Origin: Flavobacteriaceae bacterium UBA980
Lineage (GTDB): Bacteria; Bacteroidota; Bacteroidia; Flavobacteriales; Flavobacteriaceae
Direction of reading: 5' to 3'
Length of the DNA: 64,000 bases
NCBI GenBank assembly: GCA_002292265.1
Contig: DBBQ01000038.1
Span: 1-64,000, forward strand
Part shown: in pieces, positions 33,835 through 41,436 of the stretch
How positions within the stretch are numbered: position 1 is the stretch's first letter
Layout: every line of letters starts with the position of its first letter
Position numbers and translations under genes: made by a program
Notes under the pieces: generated by a model
The model's database searches: none
Told to the model about the DNA's origin: nothing
What the model saw: the letters and a program-made list of their open reading frames with translations, nothing else

Positions 33835-35235
33835 TTATTTGATTAAAATCCAAAATTCCCAAGGCTTCATATCATACTGATAAGAGGGAGAAAGCAGTTT
33901 GGATTTAAAATCTTGATAGCGTTTAAAGCTACCCGCACAGGGCATGGTAAACTGGGCGTAGTCTTTACTCAAATTGGCAACTACCACCAAGGTATCGCCC
34001 TCTTTCTCTCGTTCAAAAGCGAGAATTTGATTGTCTCGGGTCGTATTGATTCGCTTGTAAGAGCCGGCAGAAGTTCCTGCTGCTAGAGCACGATGGTTGT
34101 TTTTCAAAGCACCCAATTGTTGTAAAAGCTTTATTGTTTTACCCGCAACTTTGGGAAAACTGTCTTTTTCAAAAAAACGCAAACGCTTGTTAAGATCGTA
34201 TTCTTGTCCGGAATAAATTAAGGGCATTCCCGGCAGGGTAAAATTCATCGCCATAAAGACATGGTCTGCGGCTCCATAACTTTCTTTCACAGTTCCGTTC
34301 CAAGAATTTTCATCGTGATTGGATATAAAGTTAACGAGTATATTCTCGGTTCCGTACAACCGATTTGTTCTTTGAATGTGGCGGTGGTAGTTTGTCGCTG
34401 ACCTTCGTCCCTGAACAATTTCTTTAGAAAGCTGGTGCCCAGGCCAATCGTAGGTGGCATCAAATTTACTGACCAGGTTAATTCCACCAGGATGGTAAAT
34501 ATCCGTTTCACCTAAAAGAAATACGGGCTTGATCTCGCGAAGGGCTTCAATTGTTTTGTCGTAAAATACAGGAGGAACCGCATAGGCCTGATCTATTCGA
34601 TACCCGTCTATATCGGTTTCTTTAACCCAATAGACCATCGCTTGCCTCAATTCTTCGCGCATCTCTAAGTTGTTGTAATTCAGATCGGCGACATCCGTCC
34701 AACCAAATGATTTTCCTGTTCTAAAATCGATGGGATCGATAATTTCTACTTTTCGATTTTTGAGGTAGTAGTCACTTTTTTCTTGAATCCAATGATGGTC
34801 CCAACCTGTATGGCCTGGTACCCAATCTAGAATCACATAAATTCCCAATTCGTGTGCTTTTTGAACCAAGGCTTTGAAGTCCTCAAGGGTTCCAAATTCA
34901 GGATTCACCTTTGTGTAGTCGGAAACGGCGTAATAACTTCCCAAAGGCCCTTTGCTTTTGGTTGTCGAAATAGGATTAATGGGCATCAACCACAGAATTT
35001 TTACTCCCATTTTTTTTAAAACAGGGAGGTCTTGGGCAAACGCATTAAAGGTTCCTTCCTCGGAGTACTGTCGAATGTTGGCTTCGTATAAAACAGAATG
35101 AGCAACTACCTCCTCCGAAATGGGTGCTAAAGTTTTTACTTGTACCTTTTTTTCTTCTGGTTTTCGGGCTTCTTCTTTTGGAGATTGACAAGAAAAAATA
35201 AAAACTCCTATCAGAAAGGACAAAAACGGTTTCAT
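33835..35235 (-). CDS. GH13 alpha-amylase-family lipoprotein
   Basis: A 466-residue secreted glycoside hydrolase with lipobox signal LIGVFIFSCQSPK. The (beta/alpha)8 motifs are in order: GIYVILDWVPGHTG (region I), DIDGYRIDQA (nucleophile Asp), FLLGETDIY (acid/base Glu), and NFISNHDENSW (third acid). A C-terminal beta domain ends the protein. It should cut or transfer alpha-glucan; it is shorter than typical exo-amylases and lacks extra binding modules. It is not next to other PUL genes (no susC/susD here), so it may be a free-standing enzyme. Confidence 0.88.
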   Translation of the reverse strand: MKPFLSFLIGVFIFSCQSPKEEARKPEEKKVQVKTLAPISEEVVAHSVLYEANIRQYSEEGTFNAFAQDLPVLKKMGVKILWLMPINPISTTKSKGPLGSYYAVSDYTKVNPEFGTLEDFKALVQKAHELGIYVILDWVPGHTGWDHHWIQEKSDYYLKNRKVEIIDPIDFRTGKSFGWTDVADLNYNNLEMREELRQAMVYWVKETDIDGYRIDQAYAVPPVFYDKTIEALREIKPVFLLGETDIYHPGGINLVSKFDATYDWPGHQLSKEIVQGRRSATNYHRHIQRTNRLYGTENILVNFISNHDENSWNGTVKESYGAADHVFMAMNFTLPGMPLIYSGQEYDLNKRLRFFEKDSFPKVAGKTIKLLQQLGALKNNHRALAAGTSAGSYKRINTTRDNQILAFEREKEGDTLVVVANLSKDYAQFTMPCAGSFKRYQDFKSKLLSPSYQYDMKPWEFWILIK

Positions 35236-35320
35236 AAATTTGGTTTTATTCGAGGTAAATTATTAATACATAATACAAAAATAAAGTATTCCGTTTGATT
35301 TAAACTGAGATCGCTTTTCT

Positions 35321-35644
35321 CTACTCCTCAGGGGCTAGGGTGATTTGCAAACCGTCTAATTCTGGAGTCAAATTAATTTGACATCCCAACCGGCTGTTCT
35401 CCTTGACGTGAAATGCCTCTGAAAGCATGGCTTCTTCGGCTTCACTTCGTTCTGGAAGTTGGTGATCACTTTCCGTGTACACCTGACAGGAAGCACAGAG
35501 TGCCATTCCACCGCAGGTTCCTTCTACCGGAAACTCATAGGATTTGCAAACCTCCATTAAATTCAGTTGCATATCTGTAGGAGCTAGTAATTCATGAGAA
35601 TTTCCTTCCCTATCAGTCACGTAAAGGATAATGTCCTGAATCAT
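35321..35644 (-). CDS. 2Fe-2S ferredoxin
   Basis: A 107-residue adrenodoxin/ISC-type ferredoxin. The cluster ligands are visible: EGTCGGMALCASCQVY (three Cys) and SRLGCQINLT (fourth Cys). It follows nfu by 1 nt and mrp in the same direction, so it is likely part of an Fe-S assembly unit, delivering electrons for cluster building (inference). No signal peptide. Confidence 0.9.
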   Translation of the reverse strand: MIQDIILYVTDREGNSHELLAPTDMQLNLMEVCKSYEFPVEGTCGGMALCASCQVYTESDHQLPERSEAEEAMLSEAFHVKENSRLGCQINLTPELDGLQITLAPEE

Positions 35645-35645
35645 T

Positions 35646-35891
35646 TTATGAAGGGTCTATACTAGTGACTGATTCGATTTGTGGCAGGTATTTTTTTATA
35701 GTCATTTCTACTCCCGTTTTCAAGGTCATCTGATTTACGGAACAGCCCACACAGGCTCCGTGAAGTTTAACTTTTACATGCCTACCTTCTTCTATAGCAA
35801 CAAGTGAGATATCTCCTCCATCTGAATTTAAAAAGGGTCTGATTTCCTCTAGTGCTTCGAGGACTTTGGTTTCGATTTCTTTGGGATTCAT
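35646..35891 (-). CDS. NifU-like C-terminal domain protein (Nfu)
   Basis: An 81-residue Nfu scaffold/carrier for Fe-S clusters: ALEEIRPFLNSDGGDISLV, then VKVKLHGACVGCSVNQMTLK with the CxxC pair, then the closing helix. It is only the Nfu domain, with no N-terminal A-type domain. Its start overlaps the mrp stop by 4 nt. Confidence 0.93.
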   Translation of the reverse strand: MNPKEIETKVLEALEEIRPFLNSDGGDISLVAIEEGRHVKVKLHGACVGCSVNQMTLKTGVEMTIKKYLPQIESVTSIDPS

Positions 35892-37027
35892 AATTGTGAT
35901 TTTACGGCTTCACATCCTACTAAATTAGTGATTTCTACGGCTTTGGTGGGGGGTAGGTTTTTATTTCTAAACACTACTTGTGAAACTAATTTTTTTGTAA
36001 TACCTACAAACTCTTCCCCGACTTGACTGTCTTCTTGTAGGGAAGCGGGACGACCAAAATCTGCAGCCTCCCGTACACTTTGGATTAGAGGAATTCCTCC
36101 TAAAAAGGGAACTTCTTTGTCTTGGGCTAGATATTCTGCTCCGCGTTCACCAAAAATGTAGTATTTATTGTCAGGCAGTTCTGCGGGTGTAAAATAACTC
36201 ATGTTTTCAATTATTCCTAAAACAGGAACTTGAATATTTTCTTGTTGGAACATGGCAATTCCTTTTTTAGCATCTGCCAAAGCGACATTTTGAGGGGTAC
36301 TAACCACTACAGCACCGCTGATTGGTAAAGCTTGCACTATGCTCAGATGAATATCTCCTGTTCCGGGAGGCAGGTCAATGAGCAAAAAATCGAGTGCTCC
36401 CCAGGCCGCATCAAATATCATTTGATTTAAAGCTTTTGCCGCCATGGGTCCACGCCAAATTACTGCTTGTTCAGGTTTGGTAAAAAAGCCGATGGAGAGT
36501 ACTCTGACCCCGTAATTTTCTACAGGTTCCATTTTCGATTTTCCATCCACTTGGACAGATAGGGGTCTGGCTCCTTCCATATCGAACATAGTGGGAATAG
36601 AAGGCCCATAAATGTCCGCGTCCAATATCCCCACTTTACAACCCATTTGCGCAAGGGTAACCGCAATATTCGCCGTTACCGTGGACTTTCCTACCCCTCC
36701 TTTACCTGATGAAATCGCAATGACATTCTCCACTCCAGCAAGGGGTTTTCCTTTGATGACATCTGGGGATTTGGGAGGAGTTACGACTTTGGTATTGATT
36801 TTAATTTTAGCCTTTTCGTAAACCTGTTCATGAATGGTTTTCAGTAGAGTAACCTCCAATTTTTTTCGAGCTTGAAGGCTCGGGTTTTCAAGTTGCAGAT
36901 CTACGTCCACCTGATCTCCAAAAATCATGACGTTGGAGACCACTCCTTTGTCGATGATATTTTCTCCCTCACCAGGAAGCGTTATGGTTTTTAAGGCATT
37001 AAATACAGCTTCTTTCGTAATCTTCAT
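35888..37027 (-). CDS. mrp: Mrp/NBP35-family P-loop ATPase
   Basis: A 379-residue Fe-S cluster carrier. It has an N-terminal MIP18/DUF59 domain (about 1-90) fused to the ATPase with the deviant P-loop SSGKGGVGKST (near residue 107), DADIYGPSIP, DLPPGTGD and the family's IENMSYF segment. The usual CxxC pair is not obvious near the C-terminus, where IENMSYFTPAELPDNKYYIFG lacks cysteines. It has its own -7 box and, unusually for this organism, an AGGAGG SD. It heads the mrp-nfu-ferredoxin unit. Confidence 0.92.
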   Translation of the reverse strand: MKITKEAVFNALKTITLPGEGENIIDKGVVSNVMIFGDQVDVDLQLENPSLQARKKLEVTLLKTIHEQVYEKAKIKINTKVVTPPKSPDVIKGKPLAGVENVIAISSGKGGVGKSTVTANIAVTLAQMGCKVGILDADIYGPSIPTMFDMEGARPLSVQVDGKSKMEPVENYGVRVLSIGFFTKPEQAVIWRGPMAAKALNQMIFDAAWGALDFLLIDLPPGTGDIHLSIVQALPISGAVVVSTPQNVALADAKKGIAMFQQENIQVPVLGIIENMSYFTPAELPDNKYYIFGERGAEYLAQDKEVPFLGGIPLIQSVREAADFGRPASLQEDSQVGEEFVGITKKLVSQVVFRNKNLPPTKAVEITNLVGCEAVKSQL

Positions 37028-37032
37028 GGTTT

Positions 37033-37038
37033 CCTCCT
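37033..37038 (-). promoter_or_regulatory. Shine-Dalgarno of mrp (AGGAGG)
   Basis: The mRNA-sense TTAGGAGGAAACC-ATG places AGGAGG 5 nt before the start. This is rare in this window; aside from rpsU, no other chosen start has a comparable motif. Translation could therefore depend on anti-SD access (inference). Confidence 0.65.
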
Positions 37039-37045
37039 AAGGGGA

Positions 37046-37053
37046 CAAATATA
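37046..37053 (-). promoter_or_regulatory. Putative -7 promoter box of mrp (TATATTTG)
   Basis: An exact TAnnTTTG match on the minus strand. Transcription would begin near 37041, giving a leader of about 14 nt that consists mostly of the SD. A TTG lies 25 nt upstream, slightly further than the usual 17-23. Confidence 0.5.
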
Positions 37054-37086
37054 CTGCTAAGCTTTTAATATCGAAAGGCAATTGGA

Positions 37087-37425
37087 CTAAAAGGGAGGCA
37101 ACTCGTGTTGGGGGTCCCAAAAATAATCTTTAAAATTTTGAATTTGATTGGAATGAATTACCAAGCCTTCATTTTCCAAAAGTTGTTGCATCAAATTTGT
37201 CCCCCCAAAGTGATGTTTTCCCGTGAGTAATCCCTGACGATTTACCACCCGGTGTGCGGGGATAGTATCGTCTTGGTGTGATGCATTCATTGCCCAACCG
37301 ACCATACGAGCACTACGCGCCGCTCCCAGATACTTTGCTATGGCTCCATAAGAAGTTACTCTGCCTTCAGGAATTTGACGAACAACTTGATAAACTTTTT
37401 GAAAAAAAGAGTTTTCTTCTTTCAT
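37087..37425 (-). CDS. Alkyltransferase-like (ATL) protein
   Basis: A 112-residue relative of the O6-alkylguanine-DNA alkyltransferase active-site domain: FFQKVYQVVRQIPEGRVTSYGAIAKYLG, ARMVGWAMNA and the active-site region DTIPAHRVVNRQG. The acceptor Cys of PCHRVV is Ala57, so it cannot take the alkyl group. ATL proteins bind alkylated bases and flag them for nucleotide excision repair. It is a single gene 59 nt upstream of mrp on the same strand. Confidence 0.88.
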   Translation of the reverse strand: MKEENSFFQKVYQVVRQIPEGRVTSYGAIAKYLGAARSARMVGWAMNASHQDDTIPAHRVVNRQGLLTGKHHFGGTNLMQQLLENEGLVIHSNQIQNFKDYFWDPQHELPPF

Positions 37426-37514
37426 CTGTAGGTATTTATTGAATTAAAAAGAGTTAATAATACCACCGAATCATCATACTGTAGGGGGTACAGAAATAGA
37501 ATTGGAGGTTTCAT

Positions 37515-38183
37515 TTAAGGGCGAAATTGTATGTAGGTGATGGCTTTACTCTCGGCTAAAAACTGCTTTTCATAAAAAGTCTGAACGGCAGTTGCTTCTT
37601 TGGGTGCATCTGAATTGTTGTAGATGTCGTGATGGGCATATAAGATTTCTCCTAGCTGACTGACAGTCCCTAAAGTATAACCAAATAAAAACTCACTGTC
37701 TGTCTTAAGGTGAAGCACCCCCTCGGGTTTCATCACTTTTTTATAATCCGATAACATTTCGGGTCGGATAAGACGGTGTTTGGTTCGTTTGTACTTGATC
37801 TGAGGGTCTGGGAAAGTAATCCAAATTTCATCTACCTCGTTTTGTGAAAAGCAAGAGGTGATCAACTCGATTTGAGCTCTTAGAAATGCGACATTTGTCA
37901 ATTCGTTCTCTAAGGCTGTTTTTGCTCCGCGCCAAAAGCGGGCTCCTTTGATATCTATACCGATGTAATTTTTATCGGGATGTTGTGTCGCTAGGTGAAC
38001 GGAGTACTCTCCTTTACCACAGCCCAACTCCAAAACAATAGGATTGTTGTTTTTAAAAAAATGCGTGTTCCATTTTCCTTTCAACGAAAACTTTTGATCA
38101 TTTAAAGTAGCCCGATCAGGTTGAATAACATTATCAAAGGTTTCGTTTTCCCTAAATCGCTTTAGTTTATTTTTACTCCCCAC
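37515..38183 (-). CDS. trmB: tRNA (guanine-N7)-methyltransferase
   Basis: A 222-residue SAM enzyme making m7G46 in tRNA. The SAM site is LELGCGKGEYSVHLATQ, with YIGIDIKGARFW, and the signature WITFPDPQIKYKRTKHRL. The start codon is GTG at 38183. It lies 29 nt after the histidine-kinase gene on the same strand. Confidence 0.93.
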   Translation of the reverse strand: MGSKNKLKRFRENETFDNVIQPDRATLNDQKFSLKGKWNTHFFKNNNPIVLELGCGKGEYSVHLATQHPDKNYIGIDIKGARFWRGAKTALENELTNVAFLRAQIELITSCFSQNEVDEIWITFPDPQIKYKRTKHRLIRPEMLSDYKKVMKPEGVLHLKTDSEFLFGYTLGTVSQLGEILYAHHDIYNNSDAPKEATAVQTFYEKQFLAESKAITYIQFRP

Positions 38184-38212
38184 GTGTTTTTTTTTGGTAA
38201 AAATAGAGAAAT

Positions 38213-39280
38213 TTATAAGTCCTTGACTACGCTTTTTGGAGCTCGTGTTAAGGTGAAAGAAAACTCAGACCCCACATTGGCTTGACTTTCTACAAAAATT
38301 TTCTCCTGATGAGCGTCAATGATGTGTTTTACTATAGACAATCCAAGGCCCGAGCCGCCTAATTTACGATTTCTAGTTTTTTCAACCCGATAAAAACGTT
38401 CAAAAAGTCGAGGTAGGTGTTCTTTGTCAATCCCTTCGCCATTATCCGAAATCCGAACCAAAATCTTATCTTCTTGAAGAGGTTCGATAGCAACTTCTGT
38501 AATGCCTCGCTCTACACCATACTTCAAGGAGTTCATAATTAAATTGGTAATGACTTGCTGAATGCGCTCTTCATCTGCTTGTACCCATATCGGTACTTCG
38601 GATTTCCGATTGAGCATCAAGGTGATTTTATTTTTTTTAGCCTGTATTTCGAGTAGTTCGAATACATTGTTGAGGGTTACTAAAACATCAAATGGCTTTA
38701 TTTCTAAAGTTTCAATTCCCGATTCAAACTTTGTGATCAAATCCAAGTCTTTGACCACATAGGTCAAACGGTCCACTCCTTTTGAGGTTTGTTTGAGGTA
38801 CTTTTTTATTATTTTTTGATCCGTGATTTCACCATCCAATAAGGTTAGAATATAACCTTGGATGGTGAAAAGTGGCGTTTTCAATTCGTGTGCGATATTC
38901 CCAATAAAATCCTTGCGGTAATTTTCTTGATCTTTCAGGCCTTTGATTTCTAAATTTTTATCTGAATTGAGTTTTTGCAGGTTCTTGGTCAGTAAATCGA
39001 TATCCTCGAAAGATTTAAGTATAGAAGTTGAAGTGGTAGAGGGAAGAAGATTGTTGTAAAAATCTCTAACCCGATTGATCATATAATTTTCAAAGCGGTA
39101 GAACAATAAAAAATAGACGAAAATTAATATGATGAGAAAAGAAATTCCACTGAGCTGCAATAAATTCACTAGCGGTAGATCAAAAAAAAAGTAGGCCTGT
39201 CCAGCACCCAATAACACACAAAAAGTTGCGATGACAAGGGCTAGTAGAAAGCTGGTTCTATTGAATTTTCTTTGGAGCAC
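38213..39280 (-). CDS. Sensor histidine kinase, PhoR-like
   Basis: A 355-residue membrane kinase. Two N-terminal helices (FLLALVIATFCVLLGAGQAY and a second at about 38-60), no sizeable periplasmic domain, then a dimerisation domain with the phospho-acceptor His131 (IGNIAHELKTPLF), N-box (VITNLIMNSLKYGV), G1 (ISDNGEGIDKEH) and G2 (GGSGLGLSIVKHI). The start is GTG at 39280. It lies 6 nt after the response-regulator gene, forming a two-component pair. Confidence 0.92.
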   Translation of the reverse strand: MLQRKFNRTSFLLALVIATFCVLLGAGQAYFFFDLPLVNLLQLSGISFLIILIFVYFLLFYRFENYMINRVRDFYNNLLPSTTSTSILKSFEDIDLLTKNLQKLNSDKNLEIKGLKDQENYRKDFIGNIAHELKTPLFTIQGYILTLLDGEITDQKIIKKYLKQTSKGVDRLTYVVKDLDLITKFESGIETLEIKPFDVLVTLNNVFELLEIQAKKNKITLMLNRKSEVPIWVQADEERIQQVITNLIMNSLKYGVERGITEVAIEPLQEDKILVRISDNGEGIDKEHLPRLFERFYRVEKTRNRKLGGSGLGLSIVKHIIDAHQEKIFVESQANVGSEFSFTLTRAPKSVVKDL

Positions 39281-39286
39281 GGAAGG

Positions 39287-39979
39287 TTATTTTTCAGATT
39301 TAATAAACTTATAACCAATTCCCTTTACAGTTTTAAAATAATGATCGCCAATTTTTTCTCGAAGCTTCCGTATGTGGACATCTATGGTTCGGTCTCCAAC
39401 AACCACATCACCTCCCCAAACTTTTTCCATTATTTTTTCTCTTTTGAAGACTTTTTCGGGTTTGGAGGCCAAAAGGTAAATCAATTCAAATTCTTTTCTT
39501 GGCAAAGTCAGTTCTTTTCCCTTAAGGGTAACTATATAGGCGTCTCGATCAATGACAAGATCTTCAAAGATCAACTGGTTCTCTGTGTTGGCTTTTTCTT
39601 TAAATCTGCGAAGCAAGCCTTTTACTTTGGACATTAAAACTTTAGGTTTGATCGGTTTGGTCACATAATCATCTGCCCCAGCCTCAAAGGCGGCAACATA
39701 GGAATAATCTTCTCCACGTGCTGTGAGAAACATGATAATAGTATCTGCAAAACGTTCGTCTTTTCGCAAACGCTCACAAGTCTCAATACCGTCTAAATTA
39801 GGCATCATCACATCCATAATGATCAAATGTGGGAGTTCTTTTTCAGCAACTTTAATCGCTTTCAGCCCGTCACTTGCACTACTGATTTGATATCCTTCTT
39901 GTTCTAAATTGAAACGAATAATCTCAATGATATCGGGTTCATCATCGACTAAAAGAATTTTTATCTCTTTTTTTTTCAT
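39287..39979 (-). CDS. Response regulator, OmpR/PhoB family
   Basis: A 230-residue regulator. Receiver domain with acidic pocket (ILLVDDEPD), phospho-acceptor Asp56 (HLIIMDVMMPN) and Lys in YVTKPIKP; C-terminal winged helix with LTLPRKEFELIYLLASKP and VGDRTIDVHIRKLREKIG. It is first in the pair with the PhoR-like kinase. In flavobacteria this pair is often called PhoP/PhoB; whether it senses phosphate is not shown by sequence. Confidence 0.93.
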   Translation of the reverse strand: MKKKEIKILLVDDEPDIIEIIRFNLEQEGYQISSASDGLKAIKVAEKELPHLIIMDVMMPNLDGIETCERLRKDERFADTIIMFLTARGEDYSYVAAFEAGADDYVTKPIKPKVLMSKVKGLLRRFKEKANTENQLIFEDLVIDRDAYIVTLKGKELTLPRKEFELIYLLASKPEKVFKREKIMEKVWGGDVVVGDRTIDVHIRKLREKIGDHYFKTVKGIGYKFIKSEK

Positions 39980-40082
39980 AAGATTTTAAAACCTAAAATT
40001 AACATTTTATTAAACGTATTGATGTTATCAGAGTATTAATTATTCAATTTAAATTTATACTATTGCAAAGTATTTTCCCCAA

Positions 40083-40424
40083 ATGAAAACTTTTCTATTA
40101 CTGTTTTTCTGTTTTATCCTTGCTGTGGGATTTCCTGCAAACCCGTCCTTTTCAAATGAATTATCGTCTGAAGTAAAAACAAAAAAGAACGACAGTTTAG
40201 TGTTTACCCTTTTTCCAAACCCAGTCAAAAATAAAATCTTATTTATTGAAAGTTCCAGTGAAGCGCTAAAACACATCGTGATTTACGATGTCTTAGGAGC
40301 AATGAAATTCTCATCTGAAACTTATGATAATAGGATCCTTTTGGATGAGCTGAAAACAGGAATTTACATTTTTGTCCTCCAACAGGACGACCAAAAAGGT
40401 CTGAAAAGATTGATCATCCCATAA
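40083..40424 (+). CDS. Small secreted protein consisting mainly of a T9SS type A sorting domain
   Basis: A 113-residue protein with a signal peptide (MKTFLLLFFCFILAVGFPA), a 25-residue linker, then a full T9SS C-terminal sorting domain: FTLFPNPVKNKILFIES, IVIYDVLGAM, and LDELKTGIYIFVLQQ ending in KRLIIP. There is no cargo domain in front of the sorting signal. It is divergent from the response-regulator gene (103-nt gap). T9SS substrates lose this domain at the cell surface, so little would remain after processing; it may act as an adaptor or decoy (speculative). Confidence 0.8.
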   Translation: MKTFLLLFFCFILAVGFPANPSFSNELSSEVKTKKNDSLVFTLFPNPVKNKILFIESSSEALKHIVIYDVLGAMKFSSETYDNRILLDELKTGIYIFVLQQDDQKGLKRLIIP

Positions 40425-40438
40425 GTCTCTTTTTTACT

Positions 40439-40446
40439 TAATTTTG
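40439..40446 (+). promoter_or_regulatory. Putative -7 box of the LuxE-like gene (TAATTTTG)
   Basis: A TAnnTTTG match with the gene's ATG 6 nt downstream, so the transcript would start at or next to the start codon. No TTG is found at normal -33 spacing. Confidence 0.45.
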
Positions 40447-40452
40447 CCTTCT

Positions 40453-41436
40453 ATGAGGGACGCACTCCTGGACTTTGACACGGTCCATTCCGATATGGCT
40501 TTTGAAAGTCAGGCATTGAAACTCTTTGCCTATCAATATGAAAACAATAGTACCTATCGTTCGTATTGTGATTTGATCAATGTTCATGATAGCGATGTAG
40601 AGCGAGTAACAGACATTCCTTTTTTACCAATTCAATTTTTTAAAACACACAACCTCAACTCTTTCACTTCGGATCCGGCAATTATTTTTAGATCGAGTAA
40701 AACTACAGGTCAAACCGCTTCTCAACATCCAGTCCACGATCTTGATTTATACATCAAAAGCTTTGAAAAAGGATTTGCTCATTTTTACGGAAATATTGAA
40801 GATTATGTTTTACTCGCGCTGCTTCCTTCTTATCTGGAACGAGAGGATTCTTCTTTAGTCTTTATGGTGGATCATTTGATTAAAAAAACAAAACGTACTG
40901 ATAGTGGTTTCTATTTGAATGATTGGGAGGCCCTAAGGACAAAATTGAATGCATTAGAAAGCAAGGGGCAAAAAACAATTTTACTGGGAGTAAGTTTTGC
41001 GCTGTTGGACGGGGCTGAAAACTTCCAGTGGGATTTAAAAAACACGCTACTCATGGAAACTGGAGGCATGAAGGGAATGCGAAAAGAATGGGTACGTTCG
41101 GCACTCCATCAAAAGCTTAGGGACTCTTACCAAGTGAATCAAATACATTCGGAATATGGAATGACCGAACTGTTGAGTCAGGCGTATTCTAAAGCAGAAG
41201 GAATTTTTGAAACCCCACCTTGGATGCGAGTCTTTGCACGTTCTGTGGAAGACCCCTTTGAATTGCTCCACAACAATAAAACAGGAGCTCTCAACATCAT
41301 AGACCTCGCCAACGTGGACTCTTGTGCGTTTATAGCCACTCAAGATTTAGGAAAAGTGCATTCCGATAAACGTTTTGAAGTGCTCGGTCGATTTGACCAT
41401 GCGGAGATCCGAGGGTGCAATTTGATGGTGCTTTAG
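40453..41436 (+). CDS. LuxE-like acyl-protein synthetase/acyltransferase
   Basis: A 327-residue adenylating-type protein of the LuxE/PaaK-like family: RVTDIPFLPIQFFKTHNL, AIIFRSSKTTGQTASQHP (nucleotide loop), LMETGGMKGMRKEW, QIHSEYGMTELLSQAY and LGKVHSDKRFEVLGRFDHAEIRG. The ATG at 40453 is chosen; the frame also allows a TTG three codons earlier. There is no LuxC or LuxD beside it, so light production is not suggested. A TAATTTTG box ends only 6 nt before the ATG, hinting at a leaderless mRNA. Confidence 0.8.
   Translation: MRDALLDFDTVHSDMAFESQALKLFAYQYENNSTYRSYCDLINVHDSDVERVTDIPFLPIQFFKTHNLNSFTSDPAIIFRSSKTTGQTASQHPVHDLDLYIKSFEKGFAHFYGNIEDYVLLALLPSYLEREDSSLVFMVDHLIKKTKRTDSGFYLNDWEALRTKLNALESKGQKTILLGVSFALLDGAENFQWDLKNTLLMETGGMKGMRKEWVRSALHQKLRDSYQVNQIHSEYGMTELLSQAYSKAEGIFETPPWMRVFARSVEDPFELLHNNKTGALNIIDLANVDSCAFIATQDLGKVHSDKRFEVLGRFDHAEIRGCNLMVL

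Noticed and set aside
40453..41436. Bioluminescence lux gene
   Set aside because: No LuxA/B/C/D neighbours; the family is broader than light production.
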